Source: GCA-020356105 sp041602815 (lineage in GTDB: Bacteria > Pseudomonadota > Alphaproteobacteria > UBA8366 > JADFVY01). From it: DNA of 12,186 nucleotides. Under the pieces are notes generated by a model. The model was not told where the DNA came from, made no database searches, and saw only the letters and a list, made by a program, of their open reading frames with translations. The stretch is taken from contig JBFIFO010000126.1 in assembly GCA_041602815.1 (NCBI GenBank), positions 1-12,186 on the forward strand, in the 5' to 3' direction. This document shows positions 1-7,672 of the stretch, one piece after another. How positions within the stretch are numbered: the first letter of the stretch is position 1; each line of letters begins with the position of its first letter. The position numbers were made by a program, and so were the translations under genes.

Positions 1-1
1 C

Positions 2-166
2 GCCATCATCGACGGTGTCGGGCCGGACGGGCTGGCGGATGTGACGCTGAAGGTCTCGAAGAGGGCCAGCGCGCTGCAGAGCGGCTATGTCTATCACTAT
101 GCATTCGCGATGCTGATCGGCGTGGTGCTGTTCATCACCGCTTATCTTTACGTTCAGGTGGGGTAA
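2..166 (+). CDS. nuoL: NADH-quinone oxidoreductase subunit L, C-terminal end (partial)
   Basis: Only the last 55 codons are in the window, open at the left edge and ending in TAA at 164-166. NuoL is the most distal proton-pumping membrane subunit of respiratory complex I. The visible part reads as a hydrophilic stretch followed by QSGYVYHYAFAML and a hydrophobic segment ending YLYVQVG. This matches the NuoL C-terminus, where a short LQ(T/S)GYVxHYA motif precedes the last transmembrane helix after the long lateral helix. It stops six bases before nuoM, in the usual nuoL-nuoM-nuoN order. The identification rests on the short motif plus that context. The antiporter-like core lies outside the window and cannot be assessed. 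Confidence 0.88.
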   Translation, partial: AIIDGVGPDGLADVTLKVSKRASALQSGYVYHYAFAMLIGVVLFITAYLYVQVG

Positions 167-172
167 CCGGCG

Positions 173-1720
173 ATGGGCGAGATCCCCTGGCTGTCGATCA
201 TGACCTTCCTGCCCACCGTGGTGGCGGTGGGGCTGTGGTTCGTCAATGACGAGGACCCCGAGGTCGTCGCCAGCAACGTGCGCGGCGGTGCCCTGCTGGC
301 GTCGCTTGCGACCCTCGTCATCGCCCTGGGGCTCTGGACGGGCTATGGGGTCTTTCCCCATTTCGACGGCGCGACCCACGAGTTCCAGTTCGTCGAGCAG
401 CGCGAATGGTTCGGCGCCGGCGGCTTCGCCTACCACATGGGGGTGGACGGCATCTCGCTGTTCTTCGTCGTGCTGTCGGCGTTCCTTACGCCGCTGTGCA
501 TCCTCGCCAGCTGGACCGCCATCAAGACCCGGGTCAAGGAATACATGATCGCCTTCCTCGTCCTCGAGACGATGATGATCGGCATGTTCTGCGCCCTCGA
601 CATCGTGCTGTTCTACGTGTTCTTCGAGGGCGTGCTGGTGCCGATGTTCATCATCATCGGCGTGTGGGGCGGGCCGCGGCGGGTCTACGCGGCGTTCAAG
701 TTCTTCCTGTACACGCTGCTCGGCTCGGTGCTGATGCTGCTGGCCATCATCGCCATGTACTACCAGGCCGGCACGACCGACATCCCGACCCTCATGGCAT
801 TCGAGTTCGCCCGCGACATGCAGATCTACATGTGGCTTGCCTTCTTCGCCTCGTTTGCGGTGAAGGTGCCGATGTGGCCGGTGCACACCTGGCTGCCGGA
901 CGCCCATGTCGAGGCGCCGACGGCGGGCTCGGTGATCCTCGCCGGCGTGCTGCTGAAGATGGGCGGCTACGGGTTCCTGCGATTCTCGGTGCCGATGATG
1001 CCCGAGGCTTCGGAATACTTCACGCCATTGGTCTACGGGCTCAGCATCGTCGCGGTGATCTACACGTCGCTGGTCGCCCTGGCGCAGACCGACATGAAGA
1101 AGCTGATCGCCTATTCCTCGGTCGCCCATATGGCGTTCGTGACCGCCGGCATCTTCGCGATGAACGAGCAGGCGGTCGCCGGTGCGATCTTCCAGATGCT
1201 CAGCCACGGCGTCGTCTCGGCTGCGCTGTTCCTTATCGTCGGTGTCGTCTACGACCGCATGCACAGCCGCGACATCGCCACCTATGGCGGGCTGGTGCAC
1301 CGGATGCCGAAATACGCCGCCGTGTTCATGCTGTTCATGCTGGCTTCGGTGGGGCTGCCCGGCACCAGCGGCTTTGTCGGCGAATTGCTGGTGCTGGTCG
1401 GCACGTTCCGGGCCAACACCTGGGTGGCGGCGCTGATCGCCACGGGCATGATCCTGGGCGCGGCCTATATGCTGTATCTTTACCGTCGCGTCATCTTCGG
1501 GGAACTGGTCAAGGACGAGCTGAAGTCGATCCTCGACCTGAACCGCCGCGAGGTGCTGGTGTTCGCGCCACTCGTCGTCGCGGTGCTGTGGATGGGAATC
1601 TTCCCGATGACCTTCCTCGGCCCGATCGAGGCGTCGGTCGCGAACCTCATCGACAATTACCAGGCGGCGCTGGCCGCGGCGGGTGGCACGGCCGAGTTGC
1701 CTGCCTTGGCGGCGCGTTAG
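173..1720 (+). CDS. nuoM: NADH-quinone oxidoreductase subunit M
   Basis: This is a 515-residue polytopic inner-membrane protein, the usual length for NuoM, one of three antiporter-like subunits that couple quinone reduction to proton pumping in complex I. The charged residues of the proton path can be placed: Glu152 in FYVFFEGVLVPMF, Lys231 in FAVKVPMWPVHTW, Lys262 in LLKMGGYGF and Glu404 in GLPGTSGFVGELL. By family knowledge these correspond to the functional Glu144, Lys234, Lys265 and Glu407 of E. coli NuoM. The central signature around residues 228-268 (PMWPVHTWLPDAHVEAPTAG) is intact. The ATG at 173 lies 6 bp after the nuoL stop with only a weak ribosome binding site, which suggests translational coupling. 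nuoN follows after 18 bp. Nothing indicates damage. Confidence 0.98.
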   Translation: MGEIPWLSIMTFLPTVVAVGLWFVNDEDPEVVASNVRGGALLASLATLVIALGLWTGYGVFPHFDGATHEFQFVEQREWFGAGGFAYHMGVDGISLFFVVLSAFLTPLCILASWTAIKTRVKEYMIAFLVLETMMIGMFCALDIVLFYVFFEGVLVPMFIIIGVWGGPRRVYAAFKFFLYTLLGSVLMLLAIIAMYYQAGTTDIPTLMAFEFARDMQIYMWLAFFASFAVKVPMWPVHTWLPDAHVEAPTAGSVILAGVLLKMGGYGFLRFSVPMMPEASEYFTPLVYGLSIVAVIYTSLVALAQTDMKKLIAYSSVAHMAFVTAGIFAMNEQAVAGAIFQMLSHGVVSAALFLIVGVVYDRMHSRDIATYGGLVHRMPKYAAVFMLFMLASVGLPGTSGFVGELLVLVGTFRANTWVAALIATGMILGAAYMLYLYRRVIFGELVKDELKSILDLNRREVLVFAPLVVAVLWMGIFPMTFLGPIEASVANLIDNYQAALAAAGGTAELPALAAR

Positions 1721-1738
1721 GGCAGGGGGCGAACGGCC

Positions 1739-3187
1739 ATGACCGATCTTCCAATCATGACGCCGGCCGTGCCGGAGATGTTCCTCGCCGTCGCCGGCAT
1801 GGTGCTGCTGATAATCGGTTCGTTCAGCCGGCCCGATGCCGCGGAGGGTACGGTGACCCGGTTGACGCTCGTCGCGCTGGCTATGGCGCTCGGCCTCGTC
1901 CTGTTCGTCGGCGGCGGTACGGCCACCGCTTTCGGCGGCATGTTCGTCACCGACGGTTTCGCGATCTTCATGAAGGTGCTGGTGCTGCTCGGTTCTCTGC
2001 TCGCGGTGGTGATGAGCCGCGAGTACCTGGCGCATGAGGGCATCGGCCGGTTCGAGTATCCCGTGCTGATCCTGTTCGCGTCGCTCGGCATGATGGCCAT
2101 GATCTCGGCCAACAACCTGATGGCGCTCTACCTCGGTCTTGAACTGCAGAGCCTGTGCCTGTACGTGATCGCCGCCTTCCACCGCGACTCGTTGCGCTCC
2201 AGCGAGGCCGGGCTGAAGTACTTCGTGCTCGGCGCGCTGTCGTCCGGCATGCTGCTGTACGGCATCTCGATCGTCTACGGCTTTACCGGGAGCACCGGGT
2301 TCGCCGGTCTCGCGGACCGTTTCACGACGGCCGGCGAGGCGGAGGTCGGGCTGATCATCGGGCTCGTCTTCGTGATCGCCGGCCTCGCCTTCAAGATATC
2401 CGCGGTGCCGTTCCATATGTGGACGCCGGACGTCTACGAAGGCGCACCGACGCCGGTCACCGCATTCTTCTCTGTCGCGCCGAAGATTGCCGGCTTCGCA
2501 CTCATCCTCCGCGTCATGCTCGACCCGTTCGGGCCGTTGATCGAGGAATGGCGGCAGGTCATCATCGTCATCTCGATCGCATCGATGGCCCTCGGCGCCT
2601 ATGCCGCGATCCCGCAGACCAACATCAAGCGGCTGATGGCCTACAGTTCGATCGGCCATGTCGGATACGCGCTGATGGGGCTCGCCGCCGGCAGCCAGGA
2701 CGGCGTGCGCGGCGTGCTGATCTACCTTGCGATCTATCTGGTGATGAACATCGGTGCCTTCGCCTGCATCCTCGCGATGCGGCGCCACGGTGACCCGGTG
2801 GAGGGCATCGAGGACCTCGCCGGCCTGTCCGCAACGAACCCGAAAATGGCGCTGATGCTGACGGCATTCATGTTCTCGCTGGCGGGTATCCCGTGGTTCG
2901 CAGGTTTCTTCGGCAAGCTCTACGTCTTCATGGCGGCCATCGATGCGGGGCTTTACGTGCTGGCCATCCTCGGTGTCCTGGCCAGCGTCGTGGCCGCCTA
3001 CTATTACCTGCGCATCGTCAAGATCATGTATTTCGATACTGCGGTCGAGCCGCTCGACCGGCCGACGAGCCGAGCCCTCGGCCTCGTCATGCTGGTCACG
3101 GCATTGCTGGTGACCATGTTCATCGTTTTCCCCGGACCGCTGGTGAACAGCGCCGGAGAAGCCGCCGCGGCGCTGCTGGCAGGCTGA
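1739..3187 (+). CDS. nuoN: NADH-quinone oxidoreductase subunit N
   Basis: This 482-residue, strongly hydrophobic protein is the third antiporter-like proton-pumping subunit of complex I and the last gene of the nuo operon. Visible key residues are Glu135 in YLGLELQSL, Lys160 in EAGLKYFVLGA, Lys219 in GLAFKISAVPFHMW, Lys249 in VAPKIAGF and Lys393 in AGFFGKLYVF. They match the conserved E. coli NuoN set (Glu133, Lys158, Lys217, Lys247, Lys395). The discontinuous-helix signature PFHMWTPDVYEGAPTPVTAF lies at 224-243. The start at 1739 is supported by AGGGGG at 1724-1729, nine bases upstream. birA begins 4 bp after the stop, so the transcript probably continues into biosynthetic genes. Confidence 0.98.
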   Translation: MTDLPIMTPAVPEMFLAVAGMVLLIIGSFSRPDAAEGTVTRLTLVALAMALGLVLFVGGGTATAFGGMFVTDGFAIFMKVLVLLGSLLAVVMSREYLAHEGIGRFEYPVLILFASLGMMAMISANNLMALYLGLELQSLCLYVIAAFHRDSLRSSEAGLKYFVLGALSSGMLLYGISIVYGFTGSTGFAGLADRFTTAGEAEVGLIIGLVFVIAGLAFKISAVPFHMWTPDVYEGAPTPVTAFFSVAPKIAGFALILRVMLDPFGPLIEEWRQVIIVISIASMALGAYAAIPQTNIKRLMAYSSIGHVGYALMGLAAGSQDGVRGVLIYLAIYLVMNIGAFACILAMRRHGDPVEGIEDLAGLSATNPKMALMLTAFMFSLAGIPWFAGFFGKLYVFMAAIDAGLYVLAILGVLASVVAAYYYLRIVKIMYFDTAVEPLDRPTSRALGLVMLVTALLVTMFIVFPGPLVNSAGEAAAALLAG

Positions 3188-3191
3188 ACCC

Positions 3192-3947
3192 ATGGTGCAG
3201 GATGTGACGCTTCCGGCCGGCTACCGGCTGGTCGCGCGCGATGCGCTCGACTCGACCAATGAGGAAGCGGCCCGCCGGGCACGGGACGGCGCTCCGGACG
3301 GCACGGTGGTCTGGGCACGGCGGCAGACGGCGGGGCGCGGGCGGCACGGCCGGCATTGGGAATCTCCGGACGGCAACCTTTACTGCTCGATCCTTTTGCG
3401 ACCGGACGTGACGCCGGGCGAGGCCGCGCAACTGACCTTCGTGGCGGCGTTGGCCCTTGGCCGGGCGCTCGACGGAATACTGCCCGCCGATGCGAAGCTC
3501 ACCTTCAAATGGCCGAATGATGTCCTGCTCGGCGGTCGCAAGGTCGCCGGAATCCTGCTTGAATCGTCGGGCAGCCGCGACGGGCGCCTCGATTGGCTGG
3601 TGGTTGGATGCGGGCTCAACGTGAACCACTTCCCGGAGCACGCCGCCTACCCCGCCACCAGTCTTCGTACCGTCGGCTCGGCGGTGCCCGCCGTCGCAGA
3701 GCTGTTGGCCGCCTTCGTCGAGGCATTTGCGCTGTGGCGCGCGCGGTGGCAGGCTGACGGGCTGGGCCCGGTGCGCGATGCCTGGTTGGCCCGGGCAGCG
3801 CAAATCGGGGGCGATGTTTCCGTGCGCCTCCCCGGGGATGAGTTGCGCGGCCGGTTCGCCGGGCTGGATGCAGCCGGGGCACTTTTGCTCGACCTGCCGG
3901 ACGGCAGCCGGCGGACTGTGAACGCCGGCGATGTCTTCTTCCATTGA
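3192..3947 (+). CDS. birA: Biotin--[acetyl-CoA-carboxylase] ligase, single-function type
   Basis: This 251-residue biotin protein ligase activates biotin with ATP to biotinyl-5'-AMP and attaches it to the lysine of biotin carboxyl carrier domains. The nucleotide and biotin loop is GRGRHGR at 48-54, followed by KWPND at 106-110, GRKVAGILLE at 115-124 and GLNVN at 141-145. Residues from about 205 to 251 form the small C-terminal BPL_C domain. The protein starts almost directly with the catalytic domain. It lacks the N-terminal helix-turn-helix of E. coli BirA, so it should be an enzyme only and not the biotin operon repressor. The ATG is 4 bp after nuoN. Placement between nuoN and coaX is common in alphaproteobacteria. 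Confidence 0.95.
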   Translation: MVQDVTLPAGYRLVARDALDSTNEEAARRARDGAPDGTVVWARRQTAGRGRHGRHWESPDGNLYCSILLRPDVTPGEAAQLTFVAALALGRALDGILPADAKLTFKWPNDVLLGGRKVAGILLESSGSRDGRLDWLVVGCGLNVNHFPEHAAYPATSLRTVGSAVPAVAELLAAFVEAFALWRARWQADGLGPVRDAWLARAAQIGGDVSVRLPGDELRGRFAGLDAAGALLLDLPDGSRRTVNAGDVFFH

Positions 3948-3954
3948 GACTGCC

Positions 3955-4728
3955 ATGCTGCTCGCCATCGACTCAGGAAACACCAACGTCGTCTTTTCCG
4001 TCTACAACGGGGACGCGTCGCAGGGCGTGTGGCGCTGTTCCAATAATCCGCGTCGCACGGCCGATGAATACATGGTTTGGCTGATGCAGCTGATGGAGCT
4101 GGAAGGCGTCGACCGCGCCGGCATCAATGCGGCGATCATCGCCAGCGTCGTGCCGGAGGCGCTCTTTCATCTGGTCAGCCTGTGCCGCCGGTATTTCGGC
4201 TGCGAGCCGCTGGTGGTGGGCGAGGAGGGGGTCGACATCGGGATCGAAATCCTCACGGACCGGCCGGAGCAGGTCGGCGCCGACCGACTGGTCAACGCGT
4301 TGGCCGCGCACGACCGATACCGCAAGCCGCTGATCGTCGTCGATTTCGGTACCGCCACCACATTCGACGTGGTCGACGGCGACGGCAACTACTGCGGCGG
4401 CGTGATTGCGCCGGGCATCAACCTGTCACTGGAGGCCCTTTATCTCGCGGCCTCCAAGTTGCCCCGCGTCGAAATCCGCCCCACCGAACAGGTCATTGGC
4501 AAGGCCACGGTTCCGGCCATGCAGTCTGGTATCTTCTGGGGTTATGTCGGGTTGATCGAGGGCCTGATCCAGCGCATTCGCGGCGAATGGGGCGTCGCCG
4601 ACATGCCTGTTGTAGCAACCGGCGGCCTCGCGCCGATGTTCGCCGAGGCGACCTCGCTGTTCGACCACATCGACCGCGATCTGACCATCCACGGCCTCGT
4701 GCTGTTGCACCGGCGCAACACGGGATGA
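3955..4728 (+). CDS. coaX: Type III pantothenate kinase
   Basis: This enzyme phosphorylates pantothenate, the first step of coenzyme A synthesis, and belongs to the ASKHA fold. From the start at 3955 it is 257 residues, the normal length. Motifs in order are DSGNTN at 6-11 (phosphate-binding loop), GADRLVN at 108-114, DFGTATTFD at 130-138, GGVIAPGI at 148-155 and TGGLAP at 222-227. An in-frame ATG at 3931, inside birA, would add eight residues. I prefer 3955 because family members normally begin MLLAIDxGNTN and because GAG at 3946-3948 is placed as a weak ribosome binding site. Type III kinases generally need a monovalent cation and resist CoA feedback (family knowledge). The stop overlaps the next gene's start. 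Confidence 0.95.
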   Translation: MLLAIDSGNTNVVFSVYNGDASQGVWRCSNNPRRTADEYMVWLMQLMELEGVDRAGINAAIIASVVPEALFHLVSLCRRYFGCEPLVVGEEGVDIGIEILTDRPEQVGADRLVNALAAHDRYRKPLIVVDFGTATTFDVVDGDGNYCGGVIAPGINLSLEALYLAASKLPRVEIRPTEQVIGKATVPAMQSGIFWGYVGLIEGLIQRIRGEWGVADMPVVATGGLAPMFAEATSLFDHIDRDLTIHGLVLLHRRNTG

Positions 4729-6404
4729 CCTCAGAGCGCTTCGACATCGATCGGCTGGGCAAGCGCGACCTGGTCTTCCTTCCGCTTGGCGGCGCCGGCG
4801 AGATCGGCATGAACCTGAATCTCTATGGTTACGCCGGCAAATGGCTGATGGTCGATTGCGGGATAACGTTCGGTGACGATTCCACTCCCGGCGTCGAAGT
4901 CATCATGCCCGATCCCGCCTTCATCGTGGAACGAAAAGACGTGCTGGCCGGCCTCGTCCTGACCCACGCGCATGAAGATCATCTCGGCGCCGTGCACTGG
5001 CTGTGGCCGCAGCTCGAATGCCCGATCTACGCGACGCCGTTCACCGCCGCGGTGCTGCGGCACAAGCTGGCGGAAGCGGGCCTGCAGCGCGCCGCGAAGA
5101 TCACCGAGGTGCCGATGTCGGGGACCTTCCGGGTCGGGCCCTTCGATATCGAGCTCATTACGCTGACCCATTCGATTCCCGAGCCCAACGCGGTCGTGAT
5201 CCGTACCCCTGCGGGCACAGTCCTGCACACCGGCGACTGGAAGCTCGATCCGGATCCGCTGGTCGGCCCGAGCGCCGACGAGCAGGCGCTGATGCGGGTC
5301 GGTGCCGAGGGCGTCCTCGCCATGGTGTGCGATTCGACGAACGTGCTGGTGCCGGGCACCTCCGGCTCCGAGGCGTCGGTGCGCGAGAACCTCGTCGAAC
5401 TGGTCGGTCGCCTGGCGCATCGCGTGGCCGTCGCCGCCTTCGCGTCCAACGTGGCGCGGCTGGAGACGATCTGCCGCGCCGCCGAGGCCAGCGGGCGGCG
5501 TGTCGCCCTGGTCGGGCGTTCGATCAGGCGCATCGTCGAGGCGGCGCAGGAAACCGGGTATCTTTCGGACGTCGCGCCGTTCGTCGCCGACAGCGATGTC
5601 GGCTACTTGCCGCGCAACGGGGTGCTGCTGATCTGCACCGGCAGCCAGGGCGAGCCGCGCTCGGCGCTGTCCCGCATCGCCGACGACGACCATCCCGAGG
5701 TCACGCTGGAGGCGGGCGATACGGTCATCTTCTCAAGCCGGGAGATTCCTGGCAACGAGCGCGCGATCGGCCGGGTGCAGAACAAGCTCGCCTCGCGCGG
5801 CATCGACATCGTCACCGCGCGCGACGAGGCGGTGCACGTCTCGGGCCATCCGGCGCGCGACGAGCTGATTCAAATGTACCAGTGGGTCCGGCCGAAAATC
5901 GCCGTGCCGGTCCATGGCGAGGCGCGCCACCTGATCGCCCATGCCGAGCTGGCCCGCGAATGCCAGGTGCCGGAACCCGTCGGTGCCCGCAACGGGTATG
6001 TGGTACGCCTTGCCCCGGGTCGGGCGACCGTGGTCGACGAGGTGCCGCACGGACGGGTCGCGGTCGACGGGACCCGGCTCATCCCGATGGAGAGCGCGGC
6101 CCTGCGCGACCGGCGGCGCCTCGCCTGGAACGGCTCGGCGGTGGTCACCGTGGTCGTGGACGCCGACGGGCGCGTCAAGGGCACGCCGCAGGTGGCGATC
6201 GCCGGCGTCTTTGACCGGGACGTCGAGCCGGAGATCGCCCATGAGGTCGAGGACGCCGTCTCTGCCGCCGTCGAGGATCTGCCGAAGCCGCGCCGCCAGG
6301 ATGACGGCGAGGTGCGCGAGGCGGCGCGACTGGCGGTGCGCCGCTCGATCCGCGCGCTCTGCGGCAAGCGTCCGCAGATCGATGTGCATCTGGTGCGGGT
6401 GTAG
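4725..6404 (+). CDS. rnj: Ribonuclease J (metallo-beta-lactamase/beta-CASP family)
   Basis: This 559-residue protein is the expected length for RNase J, a zinc-dependent ribonuclease with endonuclease and 5'-3' exonuclease activity in mRNA decay and rRNA maturation. Metal-ligand motifs are complete: HAHEDH at 81-86, His149 in LTHSIPE, GDWK at 170-173, DSTN at 203-206, HVSGH at 371-375 and PVHGE at 395-399. The beta-CASP domain sits between the two halves of the lactamase fold, and the C-terminal third (about 450-559) is the typical RNase J tail. The frame stays open to 4077, but that stretch is a shadow of coaX. The ATG at 4725 overlaps the coaX TGA as ATGA and gives the family N-terminus (LVFLPLGGAGEIGMN). 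Translational coupling to coaX is likely. Confidence 0.96.
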   Translation: MTSERFDIDRLGKRDLVFLPLGGAGEIGMNLNLYGYAGKWLMVDCGITFGDDSTPGVEVIMPDPAFIVERKDVLAGLVLTHAHEDHLGAVHWLWPQLECPIYATPFTAAVLRHKLAEAGLQRAAKITEVPMSGTFRVGPFDIELITLTHSIPEPNAVVIRTPAGTVLHTGDWKLDPDPLVGPSADEQALMRVGAEGVLAMVCDSTNVLVPGTSGSEASVRENLVELVGRLAHRVAVAAFASNVARLETICRAAEASGRRVALVGRSIRRIVEAAQETGYLSDVAPFVADSDVGYLPRNGVLLICTGSQGEPRSALSRIADDDHPEVTLEAGDTVIFSSREIPGNERAIGRVQNKLASRGIDIVTARDEAVHVSGHPARDELIQMYQWVRPKIAVPVHGEARHLIAHAELARECQVPEPVGARNGYVVRLAPGRATVVDEVPHGRVAVDGTRLIPMESAALRDRRRLAWNGSAVVTVVVDADGRVKGTPQVAIAGVFDRDVEPEIAHEVEDAVSAAVEDLPKPRRQDDGEVREAARLAVRRSIRALCGKRPQIDVHLVRV

Positions 6405-6416
6405 GGTGAAACCGGC

Positions 6417-6926
6417 CTATGCGTCGTGTCTATGCATGGCGATCTGTGCGATCTCGACAGCCTTTTCCCAAGAAATGCCGTTGCGGAAGTCGATCGAGAG
6501 CGGGTGCTCCGTTGCATCGAGCCCGATTGTCGGGCGCTTCCCGTTGGGCTGCAGAATGGCCCAGCCCGCGAGACCCAGCGTGTCTGGATAGACGGGAAAC
6601 CGATTGCCAAGCCAACCGAGGTAGCGGCCATCCGGATCGTCTTCCTCGAAATTCTCCCAGTAGTCGATGAAATCCTCGTAGGCGACGTGCAGCCAGACGC
6701 CCCACATGAACGTCTCATCATAATCGTGGATGGGAATCTCGAGCGTACACCGGATAAAATAATCCCTGGCTTCGACCATGCAGAAATCGTCTTGCAGTCG
6801 TGTGTCATCGCCGCGCTGGTTCTCGGGTATGGCATGACAGGAGTCGGGCGCCTTATACGCAACGCTCGGTGCGCCCACATGCTCTTTGCCGCAGAAACCG
6901 CAGGTGAATCTGATGACCCTGTCCAT
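6417..6926 (-). CDS. DUF2199 family protein of unknown function
   Basis: This is a 169-residue soluble protein with no signal peptide or membrane segment. I recognise the DUF2199 pattern. It starts with an N-terminal Cys pair (CGFCGKEH, Cys9 and Cys12). An Asp-rich middle follows, with FCMVEARDYFIRCTLEIPI at 48-66, then FMWGVWLHV and YLGWLGNRFPVYPDTLGL at about 102-119. It ends HPLSIDFRNGISWEKAVEIA. No activity is established for the family and no second Cys pair completes an obvious zinc ribbon. The gene lies against the strand of the surrounding housekeeping block, ends 12 bp from the rnj stop, and diverges from mce. Its GC content, about 58% over 6421-6900 by hand count, is below sampled neighbours, which hints at later acquisition. 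Confidence 0.75.
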   Translation of the reverse strand: MDRVIRFTCGFCGKEHVGAPSVAYKAPDSCHAIPENQRGDDTRLQDDFCMVEARDYFIRCTLEIPIHDYDETFMWGVWLHVAYEDFIDYWENFEEDDPDGRYLGWLGNRFPVYPDTLGLAGWAILQPNGKRPTIGLDATEHPLSIDFRNGISWEKAVEIAQIAMHRHDA

Positions 6927-7024
6927 GGCTCAATTTTAAGCGCTTTTGCTGGCCAATGCACTGTTGCAATGGGCAACCGCTATCTCCTATTCATGGACAG
7001 CGTACAGACGAAAGCGAGCAAAGC
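6927..7024. promoter_or_regulatory. Divergent intergenic region between the DUF2199 gene and mce
   Basis: This 98-bp, relatively AT-rich gap must carry the start signals for mce and probably for the DUF2199 gene. For mce a weak sigma70-like pair can be proposed: TTGCAA at 6964-6969 and TATTCA at 6988-6993 with an 18-bp spacer. An inverted repeat GTTGC-N5-GCAAC (6963-6977) overlaps that -35 and could be an operator. For the minus-strand gene the best -10 match is TAAAAT, complement of 6933-6938, only six bases from its ATG. These are weak matches found by eye. Confidence 0.3.
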
Positions 7025-7429
7025 ATGATCGGACGACTCAACCATATCGCCATCGCCGTACCGGACCTCGACGCCGCGACGGCGACCTATCGCGATACGC
7101 TGGGCGGTGCGGTCTCACAGCCGCTCGACCAGCCGGAGCACGGCGTCACCGTGGTGTTCGTGGAATTGCCGAACACCAAGATCGAGCTGCTGCACCCCCT
7201 GGGCGATGACTCGCCGATTGCCAATTTCCTCGAGCGCAATCCGTCCGGCGGGATCCACCACGTCTGCTACGAGGTCACCGACATCATCGCCGCGCGCGAC
7301 CGGCTGACGGCCGCGGGCGCCCGCGTCCTCGGCGATGGCGAACCCAGGATCGGCGCCCACGGAAAACCCGTTTTATTTCTTCATCCCAAGGACTTCTATG
7401 GCACTCTTGTCGAGCTGGAAGAGGTCTAG
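7025..7429 (+). CDS. mce: Methylmalonyl-CoA epimerase
   Basis: This 134-residue glyoxalase-fold (vicinal oxygen chelate) enzyme interconverts (S)- and (R)-methylmalonyl-CoA, linking propionyl-CoA carboxylase to methylmalonyl-CoA mutase. Two beta-alpha-beta-beta-beta modules are visible. The N-terminus LNHIAIAVPDLDAA supplies His7, TKIELLHPL supplies Glu54, GGIHHVCYEV supplies His78/79, and GTLVELEEV at the end supplies Glu130. These are the expected metal ligands by family comparison. The frame extends upstream to 6956, but the ATG at 7025 gives the exact family N-terminus (MIGRLNH). It lies two bases before a DUF1467 gene, which is its usual neighbour in alphaproteobacteria. No carboxylase or mutase gene is in the window. 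Confidence 0.94.
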   Translation: MIGRLNHIAIAVPDLDAATATYRDTLGGAVSQPLDQPEHGVTVVFVELPNTKIELLHPLGDDSPIANFLERNPSGGIHHVCYEVTDIIAARDRLTAAGARVLGDGEPRIGAHGKPVLFLHPKDFYGTLVELEEV

Positions 7430-7431
7430 AC

Positions 7432-7668
7432 ATGGACGTCGTCGGCGGCCTCGTCGCCTTTGTGATCATCTGGGTCGTGGTGCTGTTCACGGTGCTGCCG
7501 TTCGGCGTGCGCCAGCCGGACCGGCCCGAGGAGGGCCACATGCCGGGCGCCCCGGACAATCCGCGGATCGGCATGAAGTTCGCCGTGACCACGGGAATAA
7601 CCGCGGTCTTGTGGGCGATCCTCTACGTCGTGGTCGCCAACGGCTGGATTACCCTGCCGCTGCCATAG
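7432..7668 (+). CDS. DUF1467 family small membrane protein
   Basis: This 78-residue protein has two predicted transmembrane helices, about residues 5-24 (GGLVAFVIIWVVVLFTVLPF) and 50-70. They are joined by a polar loop, RQPDRPEEGHMPGAPDNP. The helix-loop-helix layout with PFGVR followed by a Pro-rich loop and the length fit DUF1467, a family found mainly in alphaproteobacteria and of unknown function. The ATG is two bases after the mce stop, so the two are almost certainly co-transcribed. In many relatives the next gene is proS; here two minus-strand genes intervene. The stop lies four bases from the stop of the converging cupin gene. Confidence 0.82.
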   Translation: MDVVGGLVAFVIIWVVVLFTVLPFGVRQPDRPEEGHMPGAPDNPRIGMKFAVTTGITAVLWAILYVVVANGWITLPLP

Positions 7669-7672
7669 TCGG

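Noticed and set aside
406..2037. Plus-strand open frame of 543 codons across nuoM and nuoN
   Set aside because: It is His/Arg-rich out-of-frame shadow sequence of two well-identified membrane subunits.
2890..2925. Trp at NuoN residue 386 in AGIPWFAGFFGK, where a Pro is common
   Set aside because: That position varies among NuoN proteins, and the functional Lys393 and surrounding Gly residues are intact.
3120..3986. Minus-strand 288-codon frame opposite birA, and a similar 320-codon frame at 4731-5693 opposite rnj
   Set aside because: Both are antisense to genes with complete catalytic motifs and have the biased composition of shadow frames.
4077..4724. In-frame extension of RNase J upstream of 4725
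   Set aside because: The extension translates to Arg/Gly-rich sequence overlapping coaX in another frame. The true N-terminus follows the ATGA overlap.
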